DNA of 46,434 nucleotides from an uncultured Desulfuromonadales bacterium (GCA_903868145.1 CAIPTY010000027.1:1-46434); one strand, 5' to 3'; counted from the stretch's first letter, positions 7,685 through 17,038 are shown. Notes: generated by a model not told the origin, from the sequence alone. A program made the numbers and translations.

Positions 7685-8703
7685 CGGAATACCTCACTCA
7701 CGCGATCCATTTCCCAGGTAGCAGTAACGTCGAGGGTTGCGGGTGATGACAGGCCATGCTCCAGATAATAGTCACCAGGCACGGCAAGCATGGCGGCGTT
7801 ATCTCCGCAGAGCGTCGGATGGGGAATATGCAGATCAGCGCCGCATGTCAGAGCCAGCCGCGTCATACTCTCCCGCAGCCCGCTGTTGCAGGCGACCCCG
7901 CCGGCCACAACCAACCGCTTTGCTGAGGTCTGACGGATTGCCGCGGTCGTTTTAGCAACAAGCACGTCACAGACCGCCTGTTGGAAGGAGGCGCACAGGT
8001 CATTGGCCTGTCGGCCGGGAATCAAAACCGGATTTCGGGCAATCTGTTGCATCATGGCAGTTTTGAGGCCGCTGAAACTGAAATTGAGACTTCCATCGTT
8101 GATCAGGGGGCGCGGCAACTTTACTGCCTGTGCATTGCCGTCCCGCGCCATTGCATCGATCCGGGCGCCGCCGGGATATTCCAGCCCCATGATCTTGGCT
8201 GACTTGTCGAAGGCCTCACCCGCTGCATCATCAACAGTTCTGCCCAGCGTGGTGTATCGACCGACCCCTTCCACATGGTACAGATGGGTGTGCCCGCCTG
8301 AAACCACCAGCGCCAGAAAGGGGAACGGCACCACCTGTTCGAGAAAAGGGGCGAAAAGGTGCCCTTCAATATGATGCACGCCAACAAATGGAATTCCGCA
8401 CGCCAGGGAAATCGCTTTTGCGGTCGAAAGGCCTACCAGCAGCGCGCCGGAGAGCCCCGGACCCCGGGTGACCGTAATCCCTTCTATGGCGGAGAGAGGG
8501 ACATCGGCCTCAAGCAGAGCCTGTAAGATGACCGGTGTTATCATCTCCAGATGTTTGCGTGACGCTATCTCGGGAACCACTCCGCCATAGACGGCATGCG
8601 TGGTGACCTGCGACGAGACCACCGAGGAGAGAACCTCACGACCATCACGAACCACTGCCGCGGCAGTCTCATCGCAGGATGTTTCAATGGCGAGAAGCAG
8701 CAT
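7681..8703 (-). CDS. tsaD: tRNA N6-threonylcarbamoyltransferase TsaD
   Basis: This 340-residue ASKHA-fold protein transfers the threonylcarbamoyl group to A37 of ANN-decoding tRNAs, working with TsaB, TsaE and TsaC. The start MLLLAIETSCDET, the metal-binding HHIEGH motif (H111, H115), VVSGGHTHLY and AGGVACNS are all present. Length is typical. It starts 5 bases after the PhoH-family gene's stop and overlaps ksgA, consistent with one housekeeping transcript. Older annotations call this family gcp or O-sialoglycoprotein endopeptidase. Confidence 0.98.
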   Translation of the reverse strand: MLLLAIETSCDETAAAVVRDGREVLSSVVSSQVTTHAVYGGVVPEIASRKHLEMITPVILQALLEADVPLSAIEGITVTRGPGLSGALLVGLSTAKAISLACGIPFVGVHHIEGHLFAPFLEQVVPFPFLALVVSGGHTHLYHVEGVGRYTTLGRTVDDAAGEAFDKSAKIMGLEYPGGARIDAMARDGNAQAVKLPRPLINDGSLNFSFSGLKTAMMQQIARNPVLIPGRQANDLCASFQQAVCDVLVAKTTAAIRQTSAKRLVVAGGVACNSGLRESMTRLALTCGADLHIPHPTLCGDNAAMLAVPGDYYLEHGLSSPATLDVTATWEMDRVSEVFR

Positions 8704-8708
8704 TGAGA

Positions 8709-10028
8709 TTACAGCAGATTTGCGGCCAGTTCGGCCAGTTCGGAGCGTTCGCCCCTGGTGAGGGTCACATGGGCGGCAATGCGCTGGCCCTTGAACTTTT
8801 CGACCAGGTAGGTCAGTCCGTTGCTGGAGGAATCCACGTAGGGATTGTCGATCTGGTAGGGATCGCCGGTCAGAATGATCTTGGTACCCTCCCCCACCCT
8901 GGTCACGATGGTCTTGATCTCGTGGGGGGAGAGGTTCTGGGCCTCGTCAACGATCAGGTACTGGTTGGGGATCGAGCGGCCGCGAATGTAGGTCAGTGGC
9001 TCGATATCCAGCAGTCCCATGGCCATCAGTTCCTTGTAACCCTTGTTGCTGTGACGCTTGTCTGTGTCATGGCCGGAGAGCAGCAACTCCACATTGTCGA
9101 ATATCGGCTGCATCCAGGGGGTAAGTTTTTCCTCGATGTCACCGGGTAAAAAGCCCAGATCCTTGCCCATGGGGAAAACCGGCCGCGAAACAAGCAGGCG
9201 GTTATAGACGTTTTCCTCGGCGGTTTTATGCAGACCGGCTGCGATGGCCAGCAGGGTCTTCCCGGTGCCGGCCTTTCCGACGAGGGTTACAAGCTTGATG
9301 CTGTCATCCATCAACACATCCAGGGCGAAGGACTGCTCGCGGTTGCGCGCAAACAGGCTCCAGATCCCCTCCTTGGGAATCTTGCGAACCGGCACGATGC
9401 GGCCGTTCTCGGGAGAATTCCTGCAGATGGCGGTGTGGGAAGGATTACTGCTGTCCACGATTGTGATGAACTCATTTGGCAGAAGTTCCAGCGGCGCCTC
9501 CAGCCAGCCCTGGCCGTAGAAGCGGTCTACGGCATCCGGCGGAACTTCGACAGAGCGGGTGCCGGAATAGAGTTCCTGGATATCGACCTTGTCCGACTCG
9601 TAATCCTCGGCGGCCAGACCGATTGCATCGGCCTTTATGCGCAGGTTGGTGTCCTTGGTGACAAAGACCAGCTCGGTGTCCGGATTCTGGTCGCGCATAT
9701 CCATGGCCACGGACAGAATCCGGTTGTCGCCACTGTCCTCGCGCAGATCGACCGGCAGATGCTTGAGATTTTTCTCCGTGAACAATACAACCCGCAGGCT
9801 GCCGCCGCCAGGAAGCGAAATACCGACCGCCAGCGATCCCTTTTCACGCATGGTGTCAAGAACACGGGAGATCTGGCGGGCGTTCCGGCCGGTCTCGTTC
9901 ATGTCCTTCTTAAATCTATCGATTTCCTCAATAACTGTGATCGGTATTACAATATTATTTTCCTGGAACTTGAACAGGGCCTGCGGGTCATGCAGGAGCA
10001 CATTGGTATCAAGAATAAATATTTTCAT
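8709..10028 (-). CDS. PIN-PhoH fusion ATPase (PhoH2-type)
   Basis: This 439-residue protein joins an N-terminal PIN ribonuclease domain (FILDTNVLLHDP with D7; acidic residues near E34 and D37; later VTKDTNLR) to a C-terminal PhoH-type ATPase with Walker A GKAGTGKT (251-258), DEAQ (361-364) and LTGDP. Proteins with this architecture have been shown elsewhere to be ATP-dependent RNA helicase/RNases. It is likely cytosolic and RNA-processing, but its target is unknown. An AGGA ribosome site precedes the start. It lies upstream of tsaD in the same orientation. All key residues appear intact. Confidence 0.93.
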   Translation of the reverse strand: MKIFILDTNVLLHDPQALFKFQENNIVIPITVIEEIDRFKKDMNETGRNARQISRVLDTMREKGSLAVGISLPGGGSLRVVLFTEKNLKHLPVDLREDSGDNRILSVAMDMRDQNPDTELVFVTKDTNLRIKADAIGLAAEDYESDKVDIQELYSGTRSVEVPPDAVDRFYGQGWLEAPLELLPNEFITIVDSSNPSHTAICRNSPENGRIVPVRKIPKEGIWSLFARNREQSFALDVLMDDSIKLVTLVGKAGTGKTLLAIAAGLHKTAEENVYNRLLVSRPVFPMGKDLGFLPGDIEEKLTPWMQPIFDNVELLLSGHDTDKRHSNKGYKELMAMGLLDIEPLTYIRGRSIPNQYLIVDEAQNLSPHEIKTIVTRVGEGTKIILTGDPYQIDNPYVDSSSNGLTYLVEKFKGQRIAAHVTLTRGERSELAELAANLL

Positions 10029-10061
10029 GATTTCCTTTCAGAATAGCGGGAGATGTCATAA

Positions 10062-10076
10062 CCGACAGCCTGTCGG
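10062..10076. other. Short hairpin between the cysteine desulfurase and phoH genes
   Basis: CCGACA-GCC-TGTCGG is a perfect 6-bp stem with a 3-base loop in the 72-base gap. No T run follows on the minus strand, so it is not a clear terminator. It might be an RNA-stability or processing element; this is only a structural observation. Confidence 0.35.
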
Positions 10077-10100
10077 GGTTCAGAAATAGCGTGGTCAACG

Positions 10101-11240
10101 TCAGCGGAGACATTCTACAACGGCGCGTGCAAAAAGCGCAATATCTTCACGGGTGGAGAACCAGCCCGGACTCATGCGTACAGTGCCAGCCGGAAAGCTG
10201 CCCAATGTTTGATGGGCACGGGGCGCACAGTGCAGACCCGCACGTACGGCAATATCGAAACGCTGATCCAGCTCAAAAGCCAGCGATGCGGCATCCTTTC
10301 CCCTCGCGGCGCAGGAGAGCACGCCTGCGCAAACCGACTGATCTTCCGAGCCATAGAGAGTCAGGCCGGGAAGACCTTCCAGGGCGTCACGCGCAATTTT
10401 AACGAGATTACGCTCGTGACCGCCGATGATCGTCGCGCCCTGCTCCAGAACAAACTCCATACCGGCCTTGAGTCCTGCAATACCGGGAAGGTTGTGCGTA
10501 CCTGCCTCAAAACCGTCCGGAAAAGAGTCCGGTTGCTCTTCGGATGTCGAGTTGCTGCCGGTGCCTCCCGCCAGAAGCGGTCTCAATGCCACACCGGGGG
10601 CAACGGCGAGCAGCCCCGTTCCCTGGGGGCCGTACAGCCCTTTATGGCCCGGGACCGCCAGCAGGTCAATGCCAATTGAGGCAACATCGATCGGTATGCT
10701 TCCTGCGGACTGGGCTGCATCCAGCAGAAACAGGACTTCCGCCTGCCGGGCGATTTTGGCGATCAGCTCAATTGGCTGGATGGTACCCGACACGTTGGAG
10801 ACATGAGCACAGGCAATCATCCGGGTTTTCGGGGTCAAGGCGCGACGGATGTCATCGGGATCCACTCGACCATCGCTCGCAGCAGTAACGAAGGTCAGCC
10901 CTACCCCCCTTTCACGAAGAGCCTGCAGAGGACGGATCAGAGAGTTATGCTCCATCGAGGTTGTGATGACGTGGTCGCCGTCCGAGAGGGTTCCCCGCAA
11001 GGCAGTATTCAGTGATTCGGTGGCGCTGTGCGTAAATATAATCCGGGATGAGTCAGGGACGGAAAACAGTGCTGCGGCAACTTCACGGGTCTGAAACAAC
11101 AACCGGCCGGCCTCAAGTGAACGGCCATATCCGCCCCTTCCGGGAGAGGCCCCGATCTCGCGCATGGTGTGCAGAACAGCCTGGTAGACCGATTCAGGCT
11201 TTGGATAGGACGTTGCTGCATTATCCAGATACAGTGACAT
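10101..11240 (-). CDS. Cysteine desulfurase family (class V aminotransferase)
   Basis: This 379-residue PLP enzyme carries the class V signatures: the start MSLYLDNAATSYPKP, H98 in MEHNS, D174 in LLDAAQSAG, and the PLP lysine K200 in VPGHKGLYGPQGTG. A candidate catalytic cysteine lies in AGLHCAPRAH near residue 337. It would release sulfur from L-cysteine for Fe-S clusters or thio-cofactors. No IscU, SufB or thiI gene is adjacent, so the acceptor is unknown; the family also includes selenocysteine lyase-like members. It begins one base after the stop of the beta-helix gene. Confidence 0.93.
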   Translation of the reverse strand: MSLYLDNAATSYPKPESVYQAVLHTMREIGASPGRGGYGRSLEAGRLLFQTREVAAALFSVPDSSRIIFTHSATESLNTALRGTLSDGDHVITTSMEHNSLIRPLQALRERGVGLTFVTAASDGRVDPDDIRRALTPKTRMIACAHVSNVSGTIQPIELIAKIARQAEVLFLLDAAQSAGSIPIDVASIGIDLLAVPGHKGLYGPQGTGLLAVAPGVALRPLLAGGTGSNSTSEEQPDSFPDGFEAGTHNLPGIAGLKAGMEFVLEQGATIIGGHERNLVKIARDALEGLPGLTLYGSEDQSVCAGVLSCAARGKDAASLAFELDQRFDIAVRAGLHCAPRAHQTLGSFPAGTVRMSPGWFSTREDIALFARAVVECLR

Positions 11241-11241
11241 G

Positions 11242-12459
11242 TCAGGGCAGAGCCACGGGCTTTTCAGTAAGCCAGGGGAATACGCCCAAAGCGCCGGAGC
11301 TCTTATTTTCAGACCCTATACGGATTTTTGCCATAAGAGACGACTCATCGGCTGTCCCCCACCAGTTTCTGACAGCAAGAAGATTCTCAAGCCCGGCAGA
11401 TACAAGGTTATATCCGGCATTGCCGCTGAAATCATTATCCCAGACAACAGCGCGACCATCGGACAGCAACATGCCGTCACGAAGGTTATCGGCAATCCGG
11501 CAGCGGTTGATTGTCAGGCGTGCGCCGGTTATATGCAGGGCGGTATCGCGGTTACGTGTGAAGCGTGACATGAAGAGCCTGCCTTCGCCACCACGAATCC
11601 GGGCTCCCGCAGCGTTATCCACGACCTCGCACGAACTTATTTTCAATCGGCAATCATCGCTGAGAATACCCTGCTGTGTATTGGCCCTGAGCACTACAGA
11701 AGAAATGACAACAGCGGATCGCAACAGCGCCATTCCGGTTCGATTTTCGGAAATTACCGAATCCCTCACATCCAGTTCGCTGTCATGGACTTCCAGCCCG
11801 GTTTCGCAGGTGGATATTGCGCAACCCTGCATGCTGACAACGCTGTCCTGTAGGAGAACACCGGTTGTGGAATTGGTTACCGTCAGGTTTTTCGCTGTGA
11901 ATCCTGAAAAGCGGGCGTCAATAGCGGTCTGGGCGGCTTCAATAAAGCAATGTTCAAGCCGGTTGCGTTTTTCACTGGCGAGCAGCAGAATGCCGCCCCA
12001 GGTGCCCCCTGCGGACCGGGCCTGGAGGAACCGGATCGGGTTTTCAGGAGCGCCGACGGCCACAATACGACCCATAATAACCAGACGCGGCATCTGGCGG
12101 CTGGTGCCTCCCGCACTGAAACGGACAACCGTGCCCGGTTCAATCCGTAACGTCGCTTGCGGAGCCACAACCAGATACCCCGAAACCAGTATGGTTCCAC
12201 GCCAGCTCACGTCCTCTTTCAGGGTGGCGTCCTTATACACGCCTTCAGTCTGGTCAAAAATCGGGGGGGTGTCAGATGGGGTGGGGGCTGCTTGTACCGG
12301 TTTAACCGGATACAGCCCAGACATCCAGAGGAAAATAAACAGTAGGACGCAGCGGATGGACAGCAACGTGCAGCCAAAATCGGTCAGCCCCGCCCGGGCT
12401 ATCATCCGCCCATTCGCTTCATCAACCGTGCAAATGTTGTAATCCATGCTCTGAGGCAA
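11242..12459 (-). CDS. Exported right-handed parallel beta-helix repeat protein
   Basis: This protein of up to 405 residues has a hydrophobic segment (LLSIRCVLLFIFLWMSGLY) ending in a PVQA-A-type cleavage site, so it is probably exported. The rest consists of about 22-residue beta-helix rungs with recurrent N-G/D-I/V patterns (for example GCAISTCETGLEVHDSELDV and ENRTGMALLRS). A conserved NWWGT motif near the C-terminus is frequent in such proteins. Start choice is open: TTG at 12459 has GGGAG about 10 bases upstream, while ATG codons at 12447 and 12405 are in frame; the last would give a tighter signal peptide. No substrate or enzymatic residues are recognisable. Coupling to the cysteine desulfurase (1-base gap) is probably incidental. 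Confidence 0.85.
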   Translation of the reverse strand: MPQSMDYNICTVDEANGRMIARAGLTDFGCTLLSIRCVLLFIFLWMSGLYPVKPVQAAPTPSDTPPIFDQTEGVYKDATLKEDVSWRGTILVSGYLVVAPQATLRIEPGTVVRFSAGGTSRQMPRLVIMGRIVAVGAPENPIRFLQARSAGGTWGGILLLASEKRNRLEHCFIEAAQTAIDARFSGFTAKNLTVTNSTTGVLLQDSVVSMQGCAISTCETGLEVHDSELDVRDSVISENRTGMALLRSAVVISSVVLRANTQQGILSDDCRLKISSCEVVDNAAGARIRGGEGRLFMSRFTRNRDTALHITGARLTINRCRIADNLRDGMLLSDGRAVVWDNDFSGNAGYNLVSAGLENLLAVRNWWGTADESSLMAKIRIGSENKSSGALGVFPWLTEKPVALP

Positions 12460-12731
12460 TAGCGATCAGCTCCCGTTGATAATTCCGTTGATTCAAGTGC
12501 AACTCCTACCACATATCACCACACCTGTAAATTTATTGTTGCGCCCATCCCGATGTTCTTACACGTTTCAAATCCCATGATATTTTTTTGTGTTTATATG
12601 TCGAGTTGATGTGTGGTACATTTTATCAAGGTGCTAAAAATATCGCTAACGTATCTGCCAATTTACTCTCGGCCACTAGAATGAGAAAAGTCGCGTCAAT
12701 GGGTAGTCATCTTTGAAAAAGGAGAATTGGA
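12460..12731. other. Divergent intergenic region between the beta-helix and small membrane protein genes
   Basis: This 272-base AT-rich stretch separates two divergent genes and should hold both promoters. A loose inverted match (TACCACA near 12509 and TGTGTGGTA near 12611) is visible. No convincing -35/-10 pair or known riboswitch was recognised. Confidence 0.3.
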
Positions 12732-13004
12732 ATGAGCCTCTATACAATTAGTTCTGCAAAGATTATTTTAGCAGGTATTCCTTGGATCATCTGCGGACTT
12801 GTTGCGGCATACTGCGTAATTCGAGAGGAGAAAACCATCGATTTGCCCAAACTTGTCATGACATTTCTCATCATCTGCGGCGGTTGTATTTCGTTATTGG
12901 TATATATTTCCTCAACGTTCAAATCGTTTCATTTTGAAAATCCTTTGTATAGAGATAGAAATAAGATCATTGAAAATGGAGCTGCCCATAAAGGCGTCAA
13001 ATAA
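12732..13004 (+). CDS. Small two-TM membrane protein of unknown function
   Basis: This 90-residue ORF has a strong ribosome-binding site (AAAGGAG, 7 bases before the ATG), which is the main evidence that it is real. It encodes two hydrophobic segments: about residues 8-30 (KIILAGIPWIICGLVAAYCV) and about 39-60 (LVMTFLIICGGCISLLVYIS), with a charged loop between them and a basic tail. It is the only plus-strand gene in a long minus-strand block. It is not recognised as a member of a named family and has no partner gene. Confidence 0.62.
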   Translation: MSLYTISSAKIILAGIPWIICGLVAAYCVIREEKTIDLPKLVMTFLIICGGCISLLVYISSTFKSFHFENPLYRDRNKIIENGAAHKGVK

Positions 13005-13039
13005 ATGGAACATGCGTATGCGTGGTGCGATGACGTACC

Positions 13040-13960
13040 TCAGGGCATGTCGGCAGAGACAATTAAGCCTTCAAGCAGGCCATAATCACTGACGTGCAGC
13101 CGGGTAAAACCGAAAAGCTTCATCGAAAGCAGTGTGATCAGGGTACCTGCAATTATCAGATCCTCCCGCCCTTTTTCAAGTCCTGGAATCTTCAGGCGAT
13201 CCTCCGGAGCAAGCGGAAGCAAAATGGAGTAAATGCGCTCTATCTCATCCAGTCCAAGAACGGTATTGTTCACTTTGCGGTAATCGTAGTCTGACATCTT
13301 CATGCTGATGGCTGCCAGTGTAGTGGCAGTACCGGCGGTTCCCACAAGTGTCACGCCTCCGGGATCAACCGTCTTTCCCGACTGCTCCAGTTCAAGAACC
13401 AGGTAATCAAGTTCCTTCCGGATCTTCGCCATCATTTCGACGGTTCCGGCTTTTCCCTCTGTCAGTCTTACCACGCCCAAAGGCAGACTTCTGATGAAAT
13501 CTGCAACGCCTCGACAGGACAAGGTGTATTCTGTGCTCCCACCGCCCACATCAAAGACCATAAGATTGTCGCAGGGACAATTCAGGCCGGCAATGACCCC
13601 CGAGAGGGTCAGCGCACCCTCCGTTCCTCCATCGATAACCTTCAATGCAATGCCCGTTTGCCGGTACACGTCATCTATAAACTCACTACCGTTGGCGGCA
13701 TCCCTGATGGCGCTTGTTGCAACGGCTCTGGGAGATGAAATGTCATATGATTTAAGGATTTCTGAAAATCGCTTCAGACAACCCAGCCCGCGCTGAACAG
13801 CATCGCGAGACAAACCCGTCTCCCGGCAAAATCCACCACCCATGCGGACAATCTCACGTTCAATCCGAACATGCCGGAAACTTCCGTCAAGGGAGCGATC
13901 GGCAATCAGGAGGCGGGCTGTGTTTGTTCCGAGATCGATGGCGGCACAACGTTCGTTCAT
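13040..13960 (-). CDS. Ppx/GppA family phosphatase
   Basis: This 306-residue protein has the ASKHA phosphate-binding motifs of exopolyphosphatase/guanosine pentaphosphatase: AIDLGTNTARLLIAD at the N-terminus, VATSAIRDAANG, and VFDVGGGSTEY. It has only the core phosphatase domains and lacks the C-terminal HD-like extension of the roughly 500-residue E. coli Ppx and GppA. It may hydrolyse polyphosphate or (p)ppGpp precursors; sequence does not tell which. Its start overlaps the stop of the Na/Pi-type transporter gene by 4 bases, linking it to phosphate metabolism. Confidence 0.93.
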   Translation of the reverse strand: MNERCAAIDLGTNTARLLIADRSLDGSFRHVRIEREIVRMGGGFCRETGLSRDAVQRGLGCLKRFSEILKSYDISSPRAVATSAIRDAANGSEFIDDVYRQTGIALKVIDGGTEGALTLSGVIAGLNCPCDNLMVFDVGGGSTEYTLSCRGVADFIRSLPLGVVRLTEGKAGTVEMMAKIRKELDYLVLELEQSGKTVDPGGVTLVGTAGTATTLAAISMKMSDYDYRKVNNTVLGLDEIERIYSILLPLAPEDRLKIPGLEKGREDLIIAGTLITLLSMKLFGFTRLHVSDYGLLEGLIVSADMP

Positions 13961-15600
13961 TCCTTACTCCGTATGCGTATTCCAAGAATATTCCAGCACT
14001 CTTCAGCAATGCGAATAGTTGCAGATGCCATGTCGTTAAAAAGCAGCATCCCCTGAGGGAGGCAGATACCGGAACTGATTCGCGCAAAATGGGCCTGCTT
14101 GACCTGATCAAAGCACTTTTGGGCATCCCGTTTGATCCGGTGCAACTCATCGCGATTTGATAAACCGCCGTTTCTGATGGCATCCTCGGTAACAGCCACC
14201 ACATTGCCAACAGCTGCAAGCAGAATTTTAAAATCTCCCATGGCAGCCTCGGAGAAGAGAACACCGGCCTCTTTGCGGGCAACAATGCCATCCAGCACCT
14301 CTTCACAACGGTCGCCTATATGCTCAAGGGCAGTGACAGTCTGAAGAAACCCGGGGATTTCATATTGGATGTCTACATCGGTTGCGTTGCGCGAAAGAAG
14401 TGCCAAAAAAGTCGTAATTTCATGATTCAGTGAATCCAGAACAGCCTCGTGTTGCCGTATCGTTTCGGCTCTGCGGGAATCAAAATCAAAAAAAACCTCT
14501 CTGATGTCGGCGAACATGAATGATGCCACCGACATCATGCGCGTAATTTCCTTCCTTGCCTGCTCCATGGCCAGAGGTGGGGTATTGATGATCCGAACAT
14601 CCAGATAGCCCGCACAAGGCTGGGTTGAATCAGTTCCACTGCCGCCGGAATTTTCCAACAACGTCAGGAGTCGAGAAACCGGACCGCCCAATGCAACGGC
14701 GCACAGGGCCAATATCAGACTGGCGCCGGAATGAAGCCACGCCAGAGCTCCGAAGTAATACTGAAAACCCTGCTCCGGGATATGTAATGAAAGTTCCGAC
14801 AGGAAGGGAGTGGACACAAACGGGTACAGAAAAAGATACAGCAGGGAAAATGCCAGTGTAAGGGCAAAAAACACCAGCGCAATCCTGCGGGAAATATAAT
14901 TGCCGCCCAGCGATGCCAGACCGCCCATTGCCGCAACGCCAACCAGACCACCAACGACCATGGCGCCCGATAGCTCCGCAGTGACCTGATGATTTTCCAC
15001 AAGCGTGGCAATGATAGTGATCGTTGATCGAGCAGATTGAACAAGAAATGAGACAATCGCCCCAAAGAAAGCCGCAGTTGATGGAATGCTGTAAAATATG
15101 CCATTGAAAGCTTCGTACAGGGGATGGTGGTCAATGGGGCGAAAACTGTTTTCAAGAAGAGTAAGACCTAAAAAAAGGAGCCCGATGCCGAGCACAAGAT
15201 CACCAACGTTTGCAAAACGTCGGCGTCGAGCAAAATATTTGAGAAGCACACCAGAGAATATCAGCAGGGTTGCTATGAGGCTGTAGGGAATTATGTGGAT
15301 ATGCAGGGTCAGGGAGGCGCCTATAAGCACACCTGCCAGTACATTTAACGCCTGAAATGAATTCAGCACTCCGCCATTTATCAGGGCTATGGTAAAAATA
15401 ACCGCAGCGCTGCCCGAATTAACGCCTGTCGAAAGTGTTACTCCGAACAGGATCGAATAGAATCGGTTTGATGTCAGAAGTGAAAAAATGCGCCGGATGC
15501 GAGTATCAGCCACTGTACGAATGCCATCTGACATCAGACGCATGCCGAGCAGGAAGAGGCCAATACCGCCCAGCGCTCCTTCAAGCATACTCAGGGGCAT
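13957..15600 (-). CDS. Na/Pi-cotransporter-family membrane protein with PhoU-like tail
   Basis: This 547-residue protein has an N-terminal membrane part with about eight hydrophobic helices arranged as the inverted repeat of the Na/Pi cotransporter II family (GGIGLFLLGMRLMSDGI is the usual start). A cytosolic helical PhoU-like domain covers about residues 340-540. The family's hallmark QSSSA motifs are degenerate: NSGSA at 61-65 in the first repeat and QSARS at 188-192 in the second. Phosphate transport is therefore plausible but not certain. It overlaps the Ppx/GppA gene (ATGA), suggesting a joint role in phosphate or polyphosphate balance. MPLSM offers alternative starts at residues 1 and 5. 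Confidence 0.88.
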   Translation of the reverse strand: MPLSMLEGALGGIGLFLLGMRLMSDGIRTVADTRIRRIFSLLTSNRFYSILFGVTLSTGVNSGSAAVIFTIALINGGVLNSFQALNVLAGVLIGASLTLHIHIIPYSLIATLLIFSGVLLKYFARRRRFANVGDLVLGIGLLFLGLTLLENSFRPIDHHPLYEAFNGIFYSIPSTAAFFGAIVSFLVQSARSTITIIATLVENHQVTAELSGAMVVGGLVGVAAMGGLASLGGNYISRRIALVFFALTLAFSLLYLFLYPFVSTPFLSELSLHIPEQGFQYYFGALAWLHSGASLILALCAVALGGPVSRLLTLLENSGGSGTDSTQPCAGYLDVRIINTPPLAMEQARKEITRMMSVASFMFADIREVFFDFDSRRAETIRQHEAVLDSLNHEITTFLALLSRNATDVDIQYEIPGFLQTVTALEHIGDRCEEVLDGIVARKEAGVLFSEAAMGDFKILLAAVGNVVAVTEDAIRNGGLSNRDELHRIKRDAQKCFDQVKQAHFARISSGICLPQGMLLFNDMASATIRIAEECWNILGIRIRSKE

Positions 15601-15663
15601 GTTACGGCTCCGAACGTTAGTTCAAAAGTTTAGCAGTTTAGCAAGTTAAAAAGTGCGGCCACA

Positions 15664-15705
15664 GAAAAGTCGGTAACCCCGGATATGCCGGGGATAATTC
15701 CGATA
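15664..15705 (-). terminator. Possible weak terminator after ihfB
   Basis: CCCCGG-ATATG-CCGGGG (about 15677-15693) forms a 6-bp GC stem just downstream of the ihfB stop. On the minus strand it is followed by TTACCGACTTTTC, which is only moderately T-rich, so efficiency is uncertain. Confidence 0.4.
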
Positions 15706-15981
15706 CTAACCGAGAACACGCTCCTTCAGCTCTTTGCCAACCTTGAAAAAAGGAAGTTTCTTGGGACTGACCGTAATCTGTTCACCGGTCTTCGGGTTTC
15801 TGCCGGTGTAGGTTCCATAATCCTTGACCACAAAACTTCCCATGCCGCGGATTTCTATCCTGTCGCCCTCTACAAGCGCCTCGGCCATGGAACCAAAAAT
15901 CAGATTGACAACCTCTTCAGCACGCCTGATGGAAATATCCTTCGTGACCGCCAAATGTTCGATGAGTTCCGATTTGTTCAT
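15706..15981 (-). CDS. ihfB: Integration host factor beta / HU-family DNA-binding protein
   Basis: The 91-residue product starting MNKSELIEHLA matches IHF/HU proteins: the beta-arm region with GRNPKTGEQI, and a KKLPFFKVGKELKERV tail typical of IHF beta subunits. It bends DNA as a dimer and supports replication, recombination and sigma-54 transcription. The start at 15981 is chosen because GGAGGGG lies just upstream and the family begins here; a longer in-frame extension to 16080 is unlikely. It overlaps nothing and follows the TPR gene on the same strand. Confidence 0.96.
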   Translation of the reverse strand: MNKSELIEHLAVTKDISIRRAEEVVNLIFGSMAEALVEGDRIEIRGMGSFVVKDYGTYTGRNPKTGEQITVSPKKLPFFKVGKELKERVLG

Positions 15982-16009
15982 TTTCCCCTCCGGTTGAATC
16001 AAAGATATT

Positions 16010-17038
16010 TCAGTGTTTGCATGAATTGCCAAGATACTTTTTGAAAATAACGGCAGCATCCGCCTGCCTGCCGCACTCAAGCAGCAAACCGTGCAGCTTG
16101 TCAGCCGCAGTGCTTGCGAGCGGGGTATCGAGCAGGGCTATAAACTGATTGATGGCAGCCTCGGAATTACCGGTAAGCTGGTAAACCTCGCCACGCATCA
16201 TCAATGACTGCCCGGTGAAAATATCATCTTCAATCATCCTGTCAAGCTGTTCTTCCGCTTCATCAAGACGATTTTCCTCCATGAGCAGCAGAGCCAATCC
16301 GAGATGTGGAAGAGGATTACCGATATTCACCCCGATTGCGTCACGCATGCAGAGTTCTGTTTCGGCAGTTTTTCCCAGTCGATGCAGTATCTTACCTTTT
16401 TCATAACTGTATATGTCACGGTGGGAACCGTCAAACCATTTTTCGAGCGTATCGAGTGCTTCCTGGTGCCTATCCTGACTTGCTGCAATGTACATCTGAG
16501 CAAAATCCTCTCCCAGAGTGGCATACACCTCCTGCAACTTTTCAGGAAGCTGGAGAATGAGCAGCTCATAATATTCATGGGGCAACAGGTCGCTGTCGGG
16601 ATGAGGAGGCGGTACCTCCCCGGTTGACGTCGATATGTGTGAGCAGGAAGAGCATGCGTTTTTCGGCAGAGGCTCCTCCGCATCATGCGAGGACTCCAAC
16701 AGGTCTGTCAGCAGCAAGTCGGCTTTTGAGCGAAGGGACGTGTCGCCAGTCAGAGTAAGCGCCAATTCCAGATGCTCCACAGCTTTTTCGTGGGCTCCAC
16801 CTGCAATCGCATGGCACGCCTCTTCAATGTTCAATGCTGCAAGTCCTCTGTTGGCGTCATCGATGCGGCTGGCAAACAGGGTCGAAAGCTCCTGGCGGTC
16901 CGGATATCCCTTGCAGCGCTGCAAGCCGTCTTCATACGCAACTCTCGCATCATAGATGGAGTTGGATGCCATCAGGGCGTCACCTTTTTCGAGACAATCC
17001 TCCGGTCGCCGCACAAATAATTTTTTCAGGAACTTCAT
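16010..17038 (-). CDS. Tetratricopeptide-repeat protein
   Basis: This 342-residue, mostly helical protein has TPR-like repeats. Clear ones lie in the C-terminal half (HRLGKTAETELCMRDAIGVN, NPLPHLGLALLLMEENRLDE, QSLMMRGEVYQLTGNSEA), with weaker ones at the N-terminus (ALMASNSIYDARVAYEDGL). A CSSC motif (near residues 129-132) sits in the linker between the two halves. No signal peptide is seen, so a cytosolic protein-protein interaction role is inferred. An SD-like GGGAG precedes the ATG. It sits between rlmD and ihfB; its partner is unknown. Confidence 0.8.
   Translation of the reverse strand: MKFLKKLFVRRPEDCLEKGDALMASNSIYDARVAYEDGLQRCKGYPDRQELSTLFASRIDDANRGLAALNIEEACHAIAGGAHEKAVEHLELALTLTGDTSLRSKADLLLTDLLESSHDAEEPLPKNACSSCSHISTSTGEVPPPHPDSDLLPHEYYELLILQLPEKLQEVYATLGEDFAQMYIAASQDRHQEALDTLEKWFDGSHRDIYSYEKGKILHRLGKTAETELCMRDAIGVNIGNPLPHLGLALLLMEENRLDEAEEQLDRMIEDDIFTGQSLMMRGEVYQLTGNSEAAINQFIALLDTPLASTAADKLHGLLLECGRQADAAVIFKKYLGNSCKH

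Noticed and set aside
11048-12442. 464-codon plus-strand open frame
   Set aside because: It is antisense to the beta-helix protein and cysteine desulfurase genes, has no ribosome site or recognisable domain, and has low-complexity composition typical of a shadow.
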